From Kriegella sp963975415 (GTDB lineage Bacteria > Bacteroidota > Bacteroidia > Flavobacteriales > Flavobacteriaceae): a stretch of DNA of 64,000 nt. Each line of letters opens with the position of its first letter. Within the stretch, counting starts at the first letter, position 1. A model generated the notes under the pieces. It was not told where the DNA came from. It saw only the letters and a program-made list of their open reading frames with translations, and did not search any database. Location: contig NZ_CAXBGN010000011.1 of assembly GCF_963975415.1 (NCBI RefSeq), positions 117,984 through 181,983 of the forward strand. The letters are read 5' to 3'. The translations under genes were made by a program, and so were the position numbers. Shown in pieces: positions 40,168-48,791 of this stretch.

Positions 40168-42801
40168 TTGAGTGCAGCCAACAAAAAGCCGGAGCTACAA
40201 GAGGAGTATCGCAAAATTTTTATAGAGCAAGCACCTACTGCCATTGCGATGCTCGACAACAACATGTGTTATATTGCCGTATCTCAATCTTGGATTCGGG
40301 ACTATGGCTTGGAAGGAAAAGAAATCATAGGTCTCTCGCATTACGATGTTTTCCCTGAAATAAGCGATGATTGGAAAGCCATTCATCAAAAGTGCCTAAA
40401 AGGTGCCACCGATAGCTGCGAAGAAGCCCCTTTTCGACGTGCAGATGGTTCGATACAATGGATTCATTGGGATGTAAGCCCGTGGCACAATACCGAAGGG
40501 GTTATAGGCGGATTGATAATGCACACCGGCGACATTACCCATCACAAGAAAAAAGAGCGAGAAAAAGAACGTATCGAGGAAATACTGGAAGAAACAAATA
40601 AAATTGCACGCATAGGCACTTGGGAATTAGACCTTGCGACCAATGAAGTGTACTGGAATACCATCACTTCTGAAATTTATGAAGTACCAGAAGGATATAA
40701 ACCTAATTTTGAGGAGGCCTTAAATTTTTTTAAAAACGATCAAAGTCGAAAAAAAGCGAAAAATGCAGTAAAGGATGCCATAAGCCATAGGTCGTATTTT
40801 GATATTGAATTGGAACTCACAACGGCAAAAGGAAATACCCGTTGGATACGTGTGGTGGGGAAATCAGAGTTTGTAAATAACAAACCTAGTCACCTCTTTG
40901 GAATAATTCAAGACCTCAGCAAATTAAAACTTTCGGAACAAGCCTTAAATAGGGCCCATGCCGAACTAAAGGCAATATTCAATTCTGAGTTCATAAGCAT
41001 TATCTCTACCAATGCAGATGGAATTATCAACAACTTTAATCGAGGAGCAGAATCTTTGTTGGGGTATTCGGCTTCCGAAATAGTCGGTTTAAAAAAACCG
41101 AGCATTTATCTTATTGAAGAAGATACCCTTAGATTTAGAAACGATTTGGCAAAACGATATGGAAAAGACCCCTCCACCTTTAATCATTATGTAGATCTGC
41201 CCGAAAAAGATTTTAGTGATACAAGGGAATGGATCTACCGAAGAAAGGATGGTTCAACATTCCCAGCACTTTCTACCCTCTCCGCCATTAGAAATAACAA
41301 CGGTAGAATTGCAGGTTTTGTAGCGGTCGCGACAGACATATCCGAAATTAAAAAGGCACAGACCGAACTGCTGAAAAAAAATCAGCTCTTGAATTTTGCG
41401 GAGCAGATTACCGCAATGGGGCATTGGCAATGGGACACGGTTGCCGATAAAGTAAAATGGTCTCAAAACCTATACAAACTTGTCGAGCTAGAAGAAGAGA
41501 CCGTTGACCTAAAATTTGACACCTATTTTGGCTTCGTTCATCCAGAAGATAAAGAAATTGTCTCCCAGCATTTTGAAAAATCGGCGAACGATAAAAGGTT
41601 TGACAGCTTTATGCATCGTATCATAACTACGGGCGGAACAACAAAAACGATTCAACTTTTAGGCAAAGTCATTACCGACAGAGCAGGTAACGTTATAGAA
41701 ATGATCGGTACGGCTCAAGATGTAACCGAAATTAAAAAGGCCGAAAAAAAATTCCGAGGGCTTCTAGAGTCTGCCCCTGACGCCATGGTAATTGCCAACG
41801 AAAAAGGAAAGATCGAACATATTAACAGGCAAACAGAAGAGTTATTTGGCTATACCACAGAAGAATTATATAAAAAATCTGTGGAGGTACTTATCCCGAA
41901 TCGGGTTTTTTCATTTCCTAAGACTAGAATAACAACTGAAGGAGAAGAACTTTATGGTGTTCATAAAGATGGGCGGCAAATTCCTGTTCAAATTAGCTTT
42001 AACCCATTATACCCCGAAGATGGACCAATAGTCGTAGCCGCGATAAAAGATGTTACCACCCAAAAATTGGCCGAGCAGAAACTTATCGAGGCCAAAGAGA
42101 GTTTAGAAGTCATAGCCCAGAAACTATCTAACCAAAATAGGCAACTGGCTGATTTCACCCATATAACTTCACATAATTTAAGAGCACCCGTCAGCAATCT
42201 TATTTCGTTATTGGAAATATATAATTATACGGAAAATGAAGAAGAACGTAAAGATTTGTTCGGCAAGTTTGAGACGGTCATTCAACACCTCACTTTAACC
42301 CTTGACACTTTGGTCGACGCGTTAAAAACAAAGATTAACGATTCCGATGAAGATTTAGAATATATCGCCCTTGACAATATTCTGAACAATACAAAAGAAA
42401 TTTTAAGCGGAAAAATTCTGAAGTCAGGCGCCGTAATTAGAAGTGACTTTTCTAAAGTTCCGAATATTCGCTATAATAAGATTTACATGGAAAGTATTTT
42501 CCTTAATTTGGTCGGAAATTCAATAAAGTATAAATCAGAAGCCCGTTCACCTGAAATATCGATTACCTCTGAAATTAAAGACGGAGAAATAATACTAAAA
42601 TTCGAAGACAATGGTTTAGGTATTGATATGGAAAAACATGGGCATAAATTGTTCGGATTGAACAAAGTTTTTCACAGACACCCGGAAGCAAAGGGTGTCG
42701 GTTTATTTTTGACGAAAACACAGATTGAAGCAATGGGAGGTGTTATTTCGGCATCCAGTGAGGTAAATGTGGGCACCACCTTTACCATAAATTTTAATTA
42801 A
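40168..42801 (+). CDS. multi-PAS sensor histidine kinase (soluble)
   Basis: 877 residues, no membrane helix. About five PAS/PAC units: roughly 12-130, 145-255, 268-395, 400-520 and 525-645, several ending in the PAC pattern (GIIQDLSKLK, AVATDISEIKKA, GTAQDVTEIKKA, AAIKDVTTQK). Then the H-box THITSHNLRAPVSNLISLLEI (His669) and a HATPase domain with NLVGNSIKYKS and DNGLGIDMEKHG. Start is a TTG: no ATG precedes the first PAS domain, and the first internal ATG would cut into it. A single-domain receiver gene follows after 6 nt. Signal unknown. Confidence 0.93.
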   Translation: MSAANKKPELQEEYRKIFIEQAPTAIAMLDNNMCYIAVSQSWIRDYGLEGKEIIGLSHYDVFPEISDDWKAIHQKCLKGATDSCEEAPFRRADGSIQWIHWDVSPWHNTEGVIGGLIMHTGDITHHKKKEREKERIEEILEETNKIARIGTWELDLATNEVYWNTITSEIYEVPEGYKPNFEEALNFFKNDQSRKKAKNAVKDAISHRSYFDIELELTTAKGNTRWIRVVGKSEFVNNKPSHLFGIIQDLSKLKLSEQALNRAHAELKAIFNSEFISIISTNADGIINNFNRGAESLLGYSASEIVGLKKPSIYLIEEDTLRFRNDLAKRYGKDPSTFNHYVDLPEKDFSDTREWIYRRKDGSTFPALSTLSAIRNNNGRIAGFVAVATDISEIKKAQTELLKKNQLLNFAEQITAMGHWQWDTVADKVKWSQNLYKLVELEEETVDLKFDTYFGFVHPEDKEIVSQHFEKSANDKRFDSFMHRIITTGGTTKTIQLLGKVITDRAGNVIEMIGTAQDVTEIKKAEKKFRGLLESAPDAMVIANEKGKIEHINRQTEELFGYTTEELYKKSVEVLIPNRVFSFPKTRITTEGEELYGVHKDGRQIPVQISFNPLYPEDGPIVVAAIKDVTTQKLAEQKLIEAKESLEVIAQKLSNQNRQLADFTHITSHNLRAPVSNLISLLEIYNYTENEEERKDLFGKFETVIQHLTLTLDTLVDALKTKINDSDEDLEYIALDNILNNTKEILSGKILKSGAVIRSDFSKVPNIRYNKIYMESIFLNLVGNSIKYKSEARSPEISITSEIKDGEIILKFEDNGLGIDMEKHGHKLFGLNKVFHRHPEAKGVGLFLTKTQIEAMGGVISASSEVNVGTTFTINFN

Positions 42802-42807
42802 TTCTTT

Positions 42808-43230
42808 ATGAACAACCTTTTGAAGACCTGTATAATCGATGACGATTCTATCTATCGATTCACCATGGCTAAAACACTTGAGTCTACCAAATTGCCTGTA
42901 GACATCATGGTTTTTTCCGATGGAGAAGAAGCCCTTAATTTTATACTGGCCAACCTTGGTAAAGATTCCGAACTACCGGATGTTATTTTTTTAGATATTG
43001 ATATGCCTGTGATGGACGGTTTTCAGTTTATGGAAGCATATATGAAAGTAAAAAACAATGTCGGCAAACATATCGCTATATTTATGGTCTCTTCTTCACT
43101 CGATCCAAGAGATATCGCCAAGGCAAATAAGATCAGTGCTATTTCCGATTATATCGTAAAACCGGTGGGATCTGTTCGACTTAAATCGATTATCGAGATG
43201 TTAATGGAAGAAAAGAAAAAGGCTTCGTAA
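42808..43230 (+). CDS. single-domain response regulator
   Basis: 140-residue receiver with no output domain. Acidic pair in CIIDDDSIYRF (10-12), phosphoacceptor Asp63 in VIFLDIDMPVMDGFQF, Ser/Thr around FMVSSSLD and Lys in YIVKPVG. It starts 6 nt after the multi-PAS kinase and is its natural partner. Without an output domain it probably acts as a phosphorelay or CheY-like protein. Confidence 0.94.
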   Translation: MNNLLKTCIIDDDSIYRFTMAKTLESTKLPVDIMVFSDGEEALNFILANLGKDSELPDVIFLDIDMPVMDGFQFMEAYMKVKNNVGKHIAIFMVSSSLDPRDIAKANKISAISDYIVKPVGSVRLKSIIEMLMEEKKKAS

Positions 43231-43286
43231 AGCTAGACCGATTGTTGTTGAAGCAATAAGAAAGTGGCTATTTGCTGAATAGTTAT

Positions 43287-44051
43287 TCAAGCACCTATTC
43301 TTTCTCCTCTATTTTGTTTCCATTTCTCAAACTCATCCCGTATTTTTTCATCAACAAGCGGATAAAGACCTATTATCGATGTTCCGCCTTGCACTTTTTG
43401 CATTACGAATTCCTCGAACAAGTTCATCTGCAGGCACTCATCGGCAACTTGTTCAACAATGGCAGCAGGTATGACCATAACACCGTCATCATCACCAACC
43501 ACCATATCTCCCGGAAATATGGCCACATCACCACAACCAATAGGTTCATTAATAGCAATCGCCTGATGTAACGTTAAATTCGTAGGTGCTGACGGTCTTA
43601 CATGATAAGACGAAAAAGGTAAGTCTGCAATTTCGGCCGAATCACGAAAACCACCATCGGTTACGATTCCTGCAACTCCCCTAACCATCAATCGGCTTAC
43701 CAAAATAGAACCTGCTGACGCGGCCCTGGCATCTTTTCTACTATCAATGACCAAAACGGCCCCTTGCGGGCACTCTTCCACCGCCACCCTTTGTAAGTGT
43801 TTGGAATCGCGGAAGACCTCGATCGGGTTCAAATCTTCACGTGCCGGAATATATCTTAAGGTATAGGCCTCGCCCACCATCGTTGGTTTGTTCAATTTAA
43901 GCGGCCTAACACCTTGAATAAATTGATTTCTCAACCCTTTTTTATAAAGACAAGTAGCAATTGTCGCTGTACTCACTTTTTTCAATTTCTCTTTGATCGA
44001 ATTCTGAATAGCCCCCATATTGATTTTCTCTGTATTTAATGTATTAAGCAT
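43287..44051 (-). CDS. RraA-like / 4-hydroxy-4-methyl-2-oxoglutarate aldolase family protein
   Basis: 254 residues, longer than E. coli RraA (161). The RraA/HMG-aldolase fold is shown by STATIATCLYKKG at the start, GAVLVIDSRKDARAASAGSILVSRLMVRGVAGIVTDGGFRDS in the middle (G-x-x-x-R-D metal region) and IFPGDMVVGDDDGVMVIP. Many members next to sugar-acid genes are pyruvate-dependent aldolases or decarboxylases, not RNase regulators. Its ATG overlaps the stop of the upstream isomerase gene by 8 nt, so the two are translationally coupled. It is divergent from the alginate operon. Reaction not determined. Confidence 0.82.
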   Translation of the reverse strand: MLNTLNTEKINMGAIQNSIKEKLKKVSTATIATCLYKKGLRNQFIQGVRPLKLNKPTMVGEAYTLRYIPAREDLNPIEVFRDSKHLQRVAVEECPQGAVLVIDSRKDARAASAGSILVSRLMVRGVAGIVTDGGFRDSAEIADLPFSSYHVRPSAPTNLTLHQAIAINEPIGCGDVAIFPGDMVVGDDDGVMVIPAAIVEQVADECLQMNLFEEFVMQKVQGGTSIIGLYPLVDEKIRDEFEKWKQNRGERIGA

Positions 44052-45009
44052 TATGCCAAGTCTCCCTTAAAAAAGCCAAATCTTTTTTCATGTATCTAAA
44101 AACCTCTTCCTTTTTTATAGTCAATTCAGCGGCGCCGTGCTCCGCGCCGCCGAGGTCGTATTCTAAATGTAACGATATGGGCACATTGATTCCATACTTT
44201 TTAAGTAACGAAAAGTACCGTGGAAAATCAACCATACCCTCGCCTAAAGGTGTATTTATGGGTTGCCACTTACCGTCAACAGTTCCCCATTTGAAATCTT
44301 TGATGACTATCGATTTTATAAAAGGTTGTATCAGTCGCAACCCAAGTTCCCAACTGCTACCACCTTCAACAACGGCGTGCCGAATATCGTATTGACACCC
44401 CATATGTGCTTCATCCGCTTCTTTCAAAATAGGTGGCAAGTCCCATATCGGGGCACCCACGTGGTTACCGGCATGATTTTGGTAGCCCCCGATCAACCCC
44501 AACTGCTTATTAAGCCTTGCTACATTCTTGAATTGTTGGCCAAAAATGGTTTGGCTTTCGGCAATGGTCCTATCTATAGGGTAATCAAGCCAGCCCGTTC
44601 GATAATGGGTAAAACCCAAATTGCTTGCAGTTTCCAACACCAATATCTGCTCTTTATTCGTTACATCTAAAACATTTGTGGTCATCGTTCTTGTCTTGAG
44701 ACCAAACTTTCTCATTGCCAAGGCAGCTTGTGGCAAATCGTCTTTAACCCGTTCGGGCAGTACATGCCCTTTCGGCCTTACAGTCAAATCTATGCCGTCG
44801 AAACCTAGTTGAGCCGCAACCTCTGACATACCGTTATAATCAAGAAATTGTAGATGCTTTGAAAAGATATGAACTTCAACATCATCGTTCAATGAAGTAG
44901 CATTTTCATAAAACGGATTAGAAATGCGAATTAATGGAGTTGCAACCAATGCACTAGCCGATAGTTTTACAAATTCTCGTCTTGAAAACTCAGAACTTCC
45001 TTTTTTCAT
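44044..45009 (-). CDS. sugar phosphate isomerase/epimerase with Tat-type signal
   Basis: 321-residue AP-endonuclease-2-fold TIM barrel. The N-terminus SSEFSRREFVKLSASALVATPL is a Tat-type signal (S-R-R-x-F-x-K), so an exported, folded protein. Barrel and metal segments include LGFDGIDLTVRP, GYQNHAGNHVGAPIWDLP, MGCQYDIRHA, IKDFKWG, PLGEGMVDFPRYF and SLHLEYDLGG. Such proteins isomerise or epimerise sugars or bind them outside the cytoplasm. Divergent from the alginate lyase operon, with which it shares an operator region; a minus-strand -7 element TATATTTG lies at 45078-45071. Confidence 0.85.
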   Translation of the reverse strand: MKKGSSEFSRREFVKLSASALVATPLIRISNPFYENATSLNDDVEVHIFSKHLQFLDYNGMSEVAAQLGFDGIDLTVRPKGHVLPERVKDDLPQAALAMRKFGLKTRTMTTNVLDVTNKEQILVLETASNLGFTHYRTGWLDYPIDRTIAESQTIFGQQFKNVARLNKQLGLIGGYQNHAGNHVGAPIWDLPPILKEADEAHMGCQYDIRHAVVEGGSSWELGLRLIQPFIKSIVIKDFKWGTVDGKWQPINTPLGEGMVDFPRYFSLLKKYGINVPISLHLEYDLGGAEHGAAELTIKKEEVFRYMKKDLAFLRETWHNA

Positions 45010-45057
45010 TTTTAAGAGGTCTTTTTTGGGGTTAATCGATTGTTTTTGTGTTAAAAA

Positions 45058-45110
45058 TTTGTCAGTCTTACAAATATACTTATTTTTGGTAAACCAATTT
45101 GGTTAACCAG
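45058..45110 (+). promoter_or_regulatory. alginate operon 1 promoter with tandem GntR-like operators
   Basis: TTTG (45058-45061), a 19-nt spacer, then TATTTTTG (45081-45088) form a Bacteroidetes -33/-7 promoter. Two abutting 13-bp repeats, TTTGGTAAACCAA (45085-45097) and TTTGGTTAACCAG (45098-45110), begin inside the -7 element, so a bound protein would block RNA polymerase. The TGGTnnACCA core fits the FadR branch of GntR regulators. The same layout occurs before susC. A minus-strand -7 element (45078-45071) for the isomerase gene overlaps. Confidence 0.78.
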
Positions 45111-45185
45111 TTTTTTTATTCCTATTGTTTTACACAATTATGGTATTTAAAAGCGATACTAACCGCAGAATTTATTTTTTTTAAA

Positions 45186-47498
45186 ATGAAAAAGGCATTA
45201 CTTATTCTATCTCTATTTTTTTCACTGCTATCGTGTAGTAAAAAAACTACTTCGGCTTCTATTAAAGTAAGCGATGTTAAAGAGTTGGCCGAGGCTATTT
45301 CCAAAGCTAAAGCCGGAGATAATATAGTTTTGGCAAATGGTATTTGGAAAGATGTTCAGATTAAATTTATAGGAGAAGGAACAAAAGATAAGCCAATTAC
45401 CATTGAGGCCGAAACGTCTGGAAAAGTATTTATTGAAGGCCTTTCTAATTTAGAGATCGCTGGAAATTATTTAATTGTTAAAGGGTTGTATTTCAGAAAT
45501 GGTCATACACCTACTGACAATGTAATTGCATTTAGAACAAGCGAAGAAAAAGTAGCCAATTACTCTAGAGTCACGAATTGTGTTATTCTAGATTACAATC
45601 AGCCTCAACGTGATAGCGATGATCTATGGGTTCAGTTTTATGGCACACACAACAAATTAGACCATTGTTATATTGCAGGTAAAACAAATGGAGGCCCAAC
45701 GGTTAGAGTTGATTTAAAGGGAAATCAAAGTATTAGAAATTATCACCAAATCGTAGATAATCATTTTGGTCCAAGACCTAGAAAAGGTGGTGCTAGAGGA
45801 GAGACCATTCAACTAGGCAGCAGCTTTACATCTATGTCACCAAGTAATACAACTATTGCCAATAATCTATTTGAAGAATGTAATGGAGAAGTTGAGATTA
45901 TATCAAGCAAAACAAACTTTAATGAGATTAGAAACAATGTATTTTACAAAAGTGAGGGATCTGTTGTAACACGCCACGGTAATTACGCTGTTATAGATGG
46001 CAATTATTTTATTGGTGATGGTGTGAATAAAAACTATGGTGGAATAAGACTTGTAAACACAGGGCATTGGGTTATTAATAATTACTTCTATAATATTATT
46101 GGTGAAAACTTCAGAAGTCCATTAGCAGTGATGAACGGTATTCCAAAGTCACCATTAAACAGATACAACCAAGTTACAGATGTGGTAGTTGCCTATAACA
46201 CCTACATAGATTGTAAATCGCCATGGCAATTTGGAGTAGGAACAAATATTGAGCAAACAGATGTGCTACCTCCATCAGAAATACGTTCTGCGAGAGCTCT
46301 TAGAACTGAAGTTGCCAATAATATTATTTATAATAAAATAGGTGATAAAAATGTAATTGTTGAACACGACAAGGCCGACGGAGTTCGATTCAATAATAAC
46401 ATTATTTATAATCAAGGTGAAGATTTCATTGATGCGGCAAGAATTCAGGCAACTGAATTCGACGTAATAAAAGTTAGCGATTACATTTATTTACCTAAAT
46501 TGACAAGTGAATTCGATATATATAAAGGATTTGGGTTTGAAAAAATCACAAAAGACCTTTTTGGAAATTCTAGAGAAGGAAAAAACTCAATTGGGGCAAC
46601 GGTTCAAGGCGAATTTAAAGACCCAAATATTTTAGACAAAACAAAATACGGAGCTGATTGGTATTCTAACATTATAGAAGCTAAGGAGCCCAAGGTTATA
46701 GAGGTTACAGCCGGTGAAGGGGATTTCGAAACTAAAATAGCTACTGCTAAATCGGGCGATATTATTGCTTTGAATCCAGGAAAGCACTTAGTATCAAAAG
46801 CTATAGTAATTAACAAAACAATTACAATTCAGTCTAAAGAAAGTGACAAAGCTGAAATCGTATTTACCGGAACAGACAATACACCAGTATTTGAATTAAA
46901 CCCTTACGGCATCTTACATATTAAGAATGTGGTGCTCACAGGAAACGGTAAACAAAAAGCTTTTTCAAACTTAAAAGAAAATATGTCAAATCACTTTGGA
47001 CTAACAGTTTCAGGGTGTGATATCAATAATTTCAATTATGTTTTAAAAGCATACAAGCAAACGTTTGCCCAAGAAATTACTTTTGAAAACACGGCTATTT
47101 CCAATTGTAAAAATGGTATAGAATTATCTGAAGAAACAAATGATAAAGGAGATTATAATGTGGAGTTTTTGACTATTGATAACTGTAGTTTCGAAAACGT
47201 CGATCAAAACGTGATAGATTATTATAGAGGCGGATATGACGAGTCTACCATTGGAGGAAATCTGTTGGTAACAAATTCCGATTTTATCAATTGCGGATCC
47301 AAGGAGGAAAATGGAATTTTATTGAACACAAGAGGTATTGTAAACGTTGAGATTTCAAATAATACTTTTAAAAATAATCCTGTAAAATTAGTAGCATTGC
47401 TTTGGGGGGCGAAAAATAATTCACATGCCAATAATCAAATTACCAACTCCGGTAAGATTAAGGTTGAAGAAAACCTGAAGATGAAATTAATGTATTAG
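45186..47498 (+). CDS. alginate lyase family PL6, lipoprotein
   Basis: 770 residues. The ATG giving MKKALLILSLFFSLLSCSKK starts a lipoprotein signal (lipobox LLSC); a TTG-initiated frame to 45099 runs over the operator and is rejected. The first ~430 residues form the PL6 right-handed beta-helix with the catalytic pair Lys242 and Arg263 (EIISSKTNFNEIRNN...VVTRHG). The C-terminal ~250 residues form a second, shorter beta-helix (FNNNIIYN, NNTFKNN). It cleaves alginate by beta-elimination at the cell surface or in the periplasm. First gene of operon 1. Confidence 0.93.
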   Translation: MKKALLILSLFFSLLSCSKKTTSASIKVSDVKELAEAISKAKAGDNIVLANGIWKDVQIKFIGEGTKDKPITIEAETSGKVFIEGLSNLEIAGNYLIVKGLYFRNGHTPTDNVIAFRTSEEKVANYSRVTNCVILDYNQPQRDSDDLWVQFYGTHNKLDHCYIAGKTNGGPTVRVDLKGNQSIRNYHQIVDNHFGPRPRKGGARGETIQLGSSFTSMSPSNTTIANNLFEECNGEVEIISSKTNFNEIRNNVFYKSEGSVVTRHGNYAVIDGNYFIGDGVNKNYGGIRLVNTGHWVINNYFYNIIGENFRSPLAVMNGIPKSPLNRYNQVTDVVVAYNTYIDCKSPWQFGVGTNIEQTDVLPPSEIRSARALRTEVANNIIYNKIGDKNVIVEHDKADGVRFNNNIIYNQGEDFIDAARIQATEFDVIKVSDYIYLPKLTSEFDIYKGFGFEKITKDLFGNSREGKNSIGATVQGEFKDPNILDKTKYGADWYSNIIEAKEPKVIEVTAGEGDFETKIATAKSGDIIALNPGKHLVSKAIVINKTITIQSKESDKAEIVFTGTDNTPVFELNPYGILHIKNVVLTGNGKQKAFSNLKENMSNHFGLTVSGCDINNFNYVLKAYKQTFAQEITFENTAISNCKNGIELSEETNDKGDYNVEFLTIDNCSFENVDQNVIDYYRGGYDESTIGGNLLVTNSDFINCGSKEENGILLNTRGIVNVEISNNTFKNNPVKLVALLWGAKNNSHANNQITNSGKIKVEENLKMKLMY

Positions 47499-47524
47499 AG
47501 CTAGACAGACTAAACCATCTTAAA

Positions 47525-48568
47525 ATGAAAAATTACATATTTGCTACAATTGCTCTATTTGCACTATTTGCCTGTAAAGAAAAGCCGAAAAGTAGTTCAA
47601 CTTCAGATACCACATCTGAAAATACCGTAAAATACCCAAGCGATGTTATTCCATTTATGGATGAGTGGAAGATTCTTTTAGGTGACGGAACGCACTCTGA
47701 AGACTTAATCAATTATGAGAAAAAAGGTTTTTTTTATGTGGAGAAGGAAAATGAAACTAACTGGGTAGTTTACAAGACTCCTAATTCGGGTGTTACCTCT
47801 AGAACTTCAAGCAATACAAGAACCGAGTTAGGACAAAAAAAACATTGGATACCAGAAGACGGCGGTAAATTAACAGGAACGTTAAAAGTGCAGCATGTTT
47901 CAACTTCTGGCGATGCAAGAGTCGCTGCTTCATATTCAGTTGTAGTTGGACAAATTCATAGTGATGAAGGACATGAAAACGAACCTATAAAAATCTTTTA
48001 TAAGAAATTCCCCGGACACACAAAAGGCTCTCTTTTTTGGAACTATGAAATCAATACAAAAGGAGATAATTCAAAAAGGTGGGATTTTTCTACAGCAATT
48101 TGGGGGTATGACATGTCGGTGGTGGGATCAACTGCGGATACATATCCGGCAGAACCTGAAAATGGAATTCCATTAGGTGAAGAATTCAGTTACGAAATCA
48201 ACGTGTACAAAGGTATTATGTATCTCACATTTACAAGGGAAGGACACGAGACCATTAAATTCACAAAAAATTTAGTGAAATCAGATTTTGCAAAAAAAGA
48301 AGATATTCCACAGCAAATATGGACATTGTATGCATCGATTGGTCGTGATGGAGTGGAACGTGAAAGTGCCTATGCCGGTGAAATAAATTATTTCAAACAA
48401 GGCGCATATAATCAAACAAACGGAAAGAAACCTGAAGATAATATGGTTTGGAGTACTGGATCTGAAACCTATAATGGTGATATAGCAAAACAATATGCAA
48501 ACGGAAGTTATACCGAAGTTTGGTTCAAAGAAGCGACTGTCGGAGAAGGAACACCCCCAAGCAATTAA
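47525..48568 (+). CDS. alginate lyase family PL7, lipoprotein (exo-type-like)
   Basis: 347 residues. Lipoprotein signal MKNYIFATIALFALFACKEK, then a Ser/Thr-rich linker and one PL7 beta-jelly-roll. The three PL7 motifs are NTRTELGQ (in place of RxELR), VVGQIHS with the catalytic QIH, and NYFKQGAYNQ. This motif form is that of the subfamily containing the exolytic AlyA5 of Zobellia. It starts 26 nt after the PL6 gene. A paralogue lies beyond the transporter at 50088. Likely trims alginate oligomers at the outer membrane. Confidence 0.92.
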   Translation: MKNYIFATIALFALFACKEKPKSSSTSDTTSENTVKYPSDVIPFMDEWKILLGDGTHSEDLINYEKKGFFYVEKENETNWVVYKTPNSGVTSRTSSNTRTELGQKKHWIPEDGGKLTGTLKVQHVSTSGDARVAASYSVVVGQIHSDEGHENEPIKIFYKKFPGHTKGSLFWNYEINTKGDNSKRWDFSTAIWGYDMSVVGSTADTYPAEPENGIPLGEEFSYEINVYKGIMYLTFTREGHETIKFTKNLVKSDFAKKEDIPQQIWTLYASIGRDGVERESAYAGEINYFKQGAYNQTNGKKPEDNMVWSTGSETYNGDIAKQYANGSYTEVWFKEATVGEGTPPSN

Positions 48569-48791
48569 TACAACAAATATTTCCAAAAGTAATCTTCGTT
48601 AAAGACACTTCAAGGTTTAGAAAAAGCCTGTATAAAGTTTGGGAGAAAAAAGAATTTAATTTTTAAATGTAATCTTAACAAAATATGCTTCGGAAAATAT
48701 CATTCAAGTACAACGTGATTTTTTTCGAAAGAGAAACCGCAGCTGCTGCAATTAAAAACCAGTAAACAATCAACTGCTAACGACCCATATT

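Noticed and set aside
45099..45185. N-terminal extension of the PL6 gene starting at a TTG
   Set aside because: It lies in the operator and removes the lipoprotein signal from the N-terminus; the ATG at 45186 gives a proper lipobox.
48569..48791. Possible small gene or relic (26-codon frame near 48690) before the Nramp-like gene
   Set aside because: Too short and without clear protein-like patterns to claim coding.
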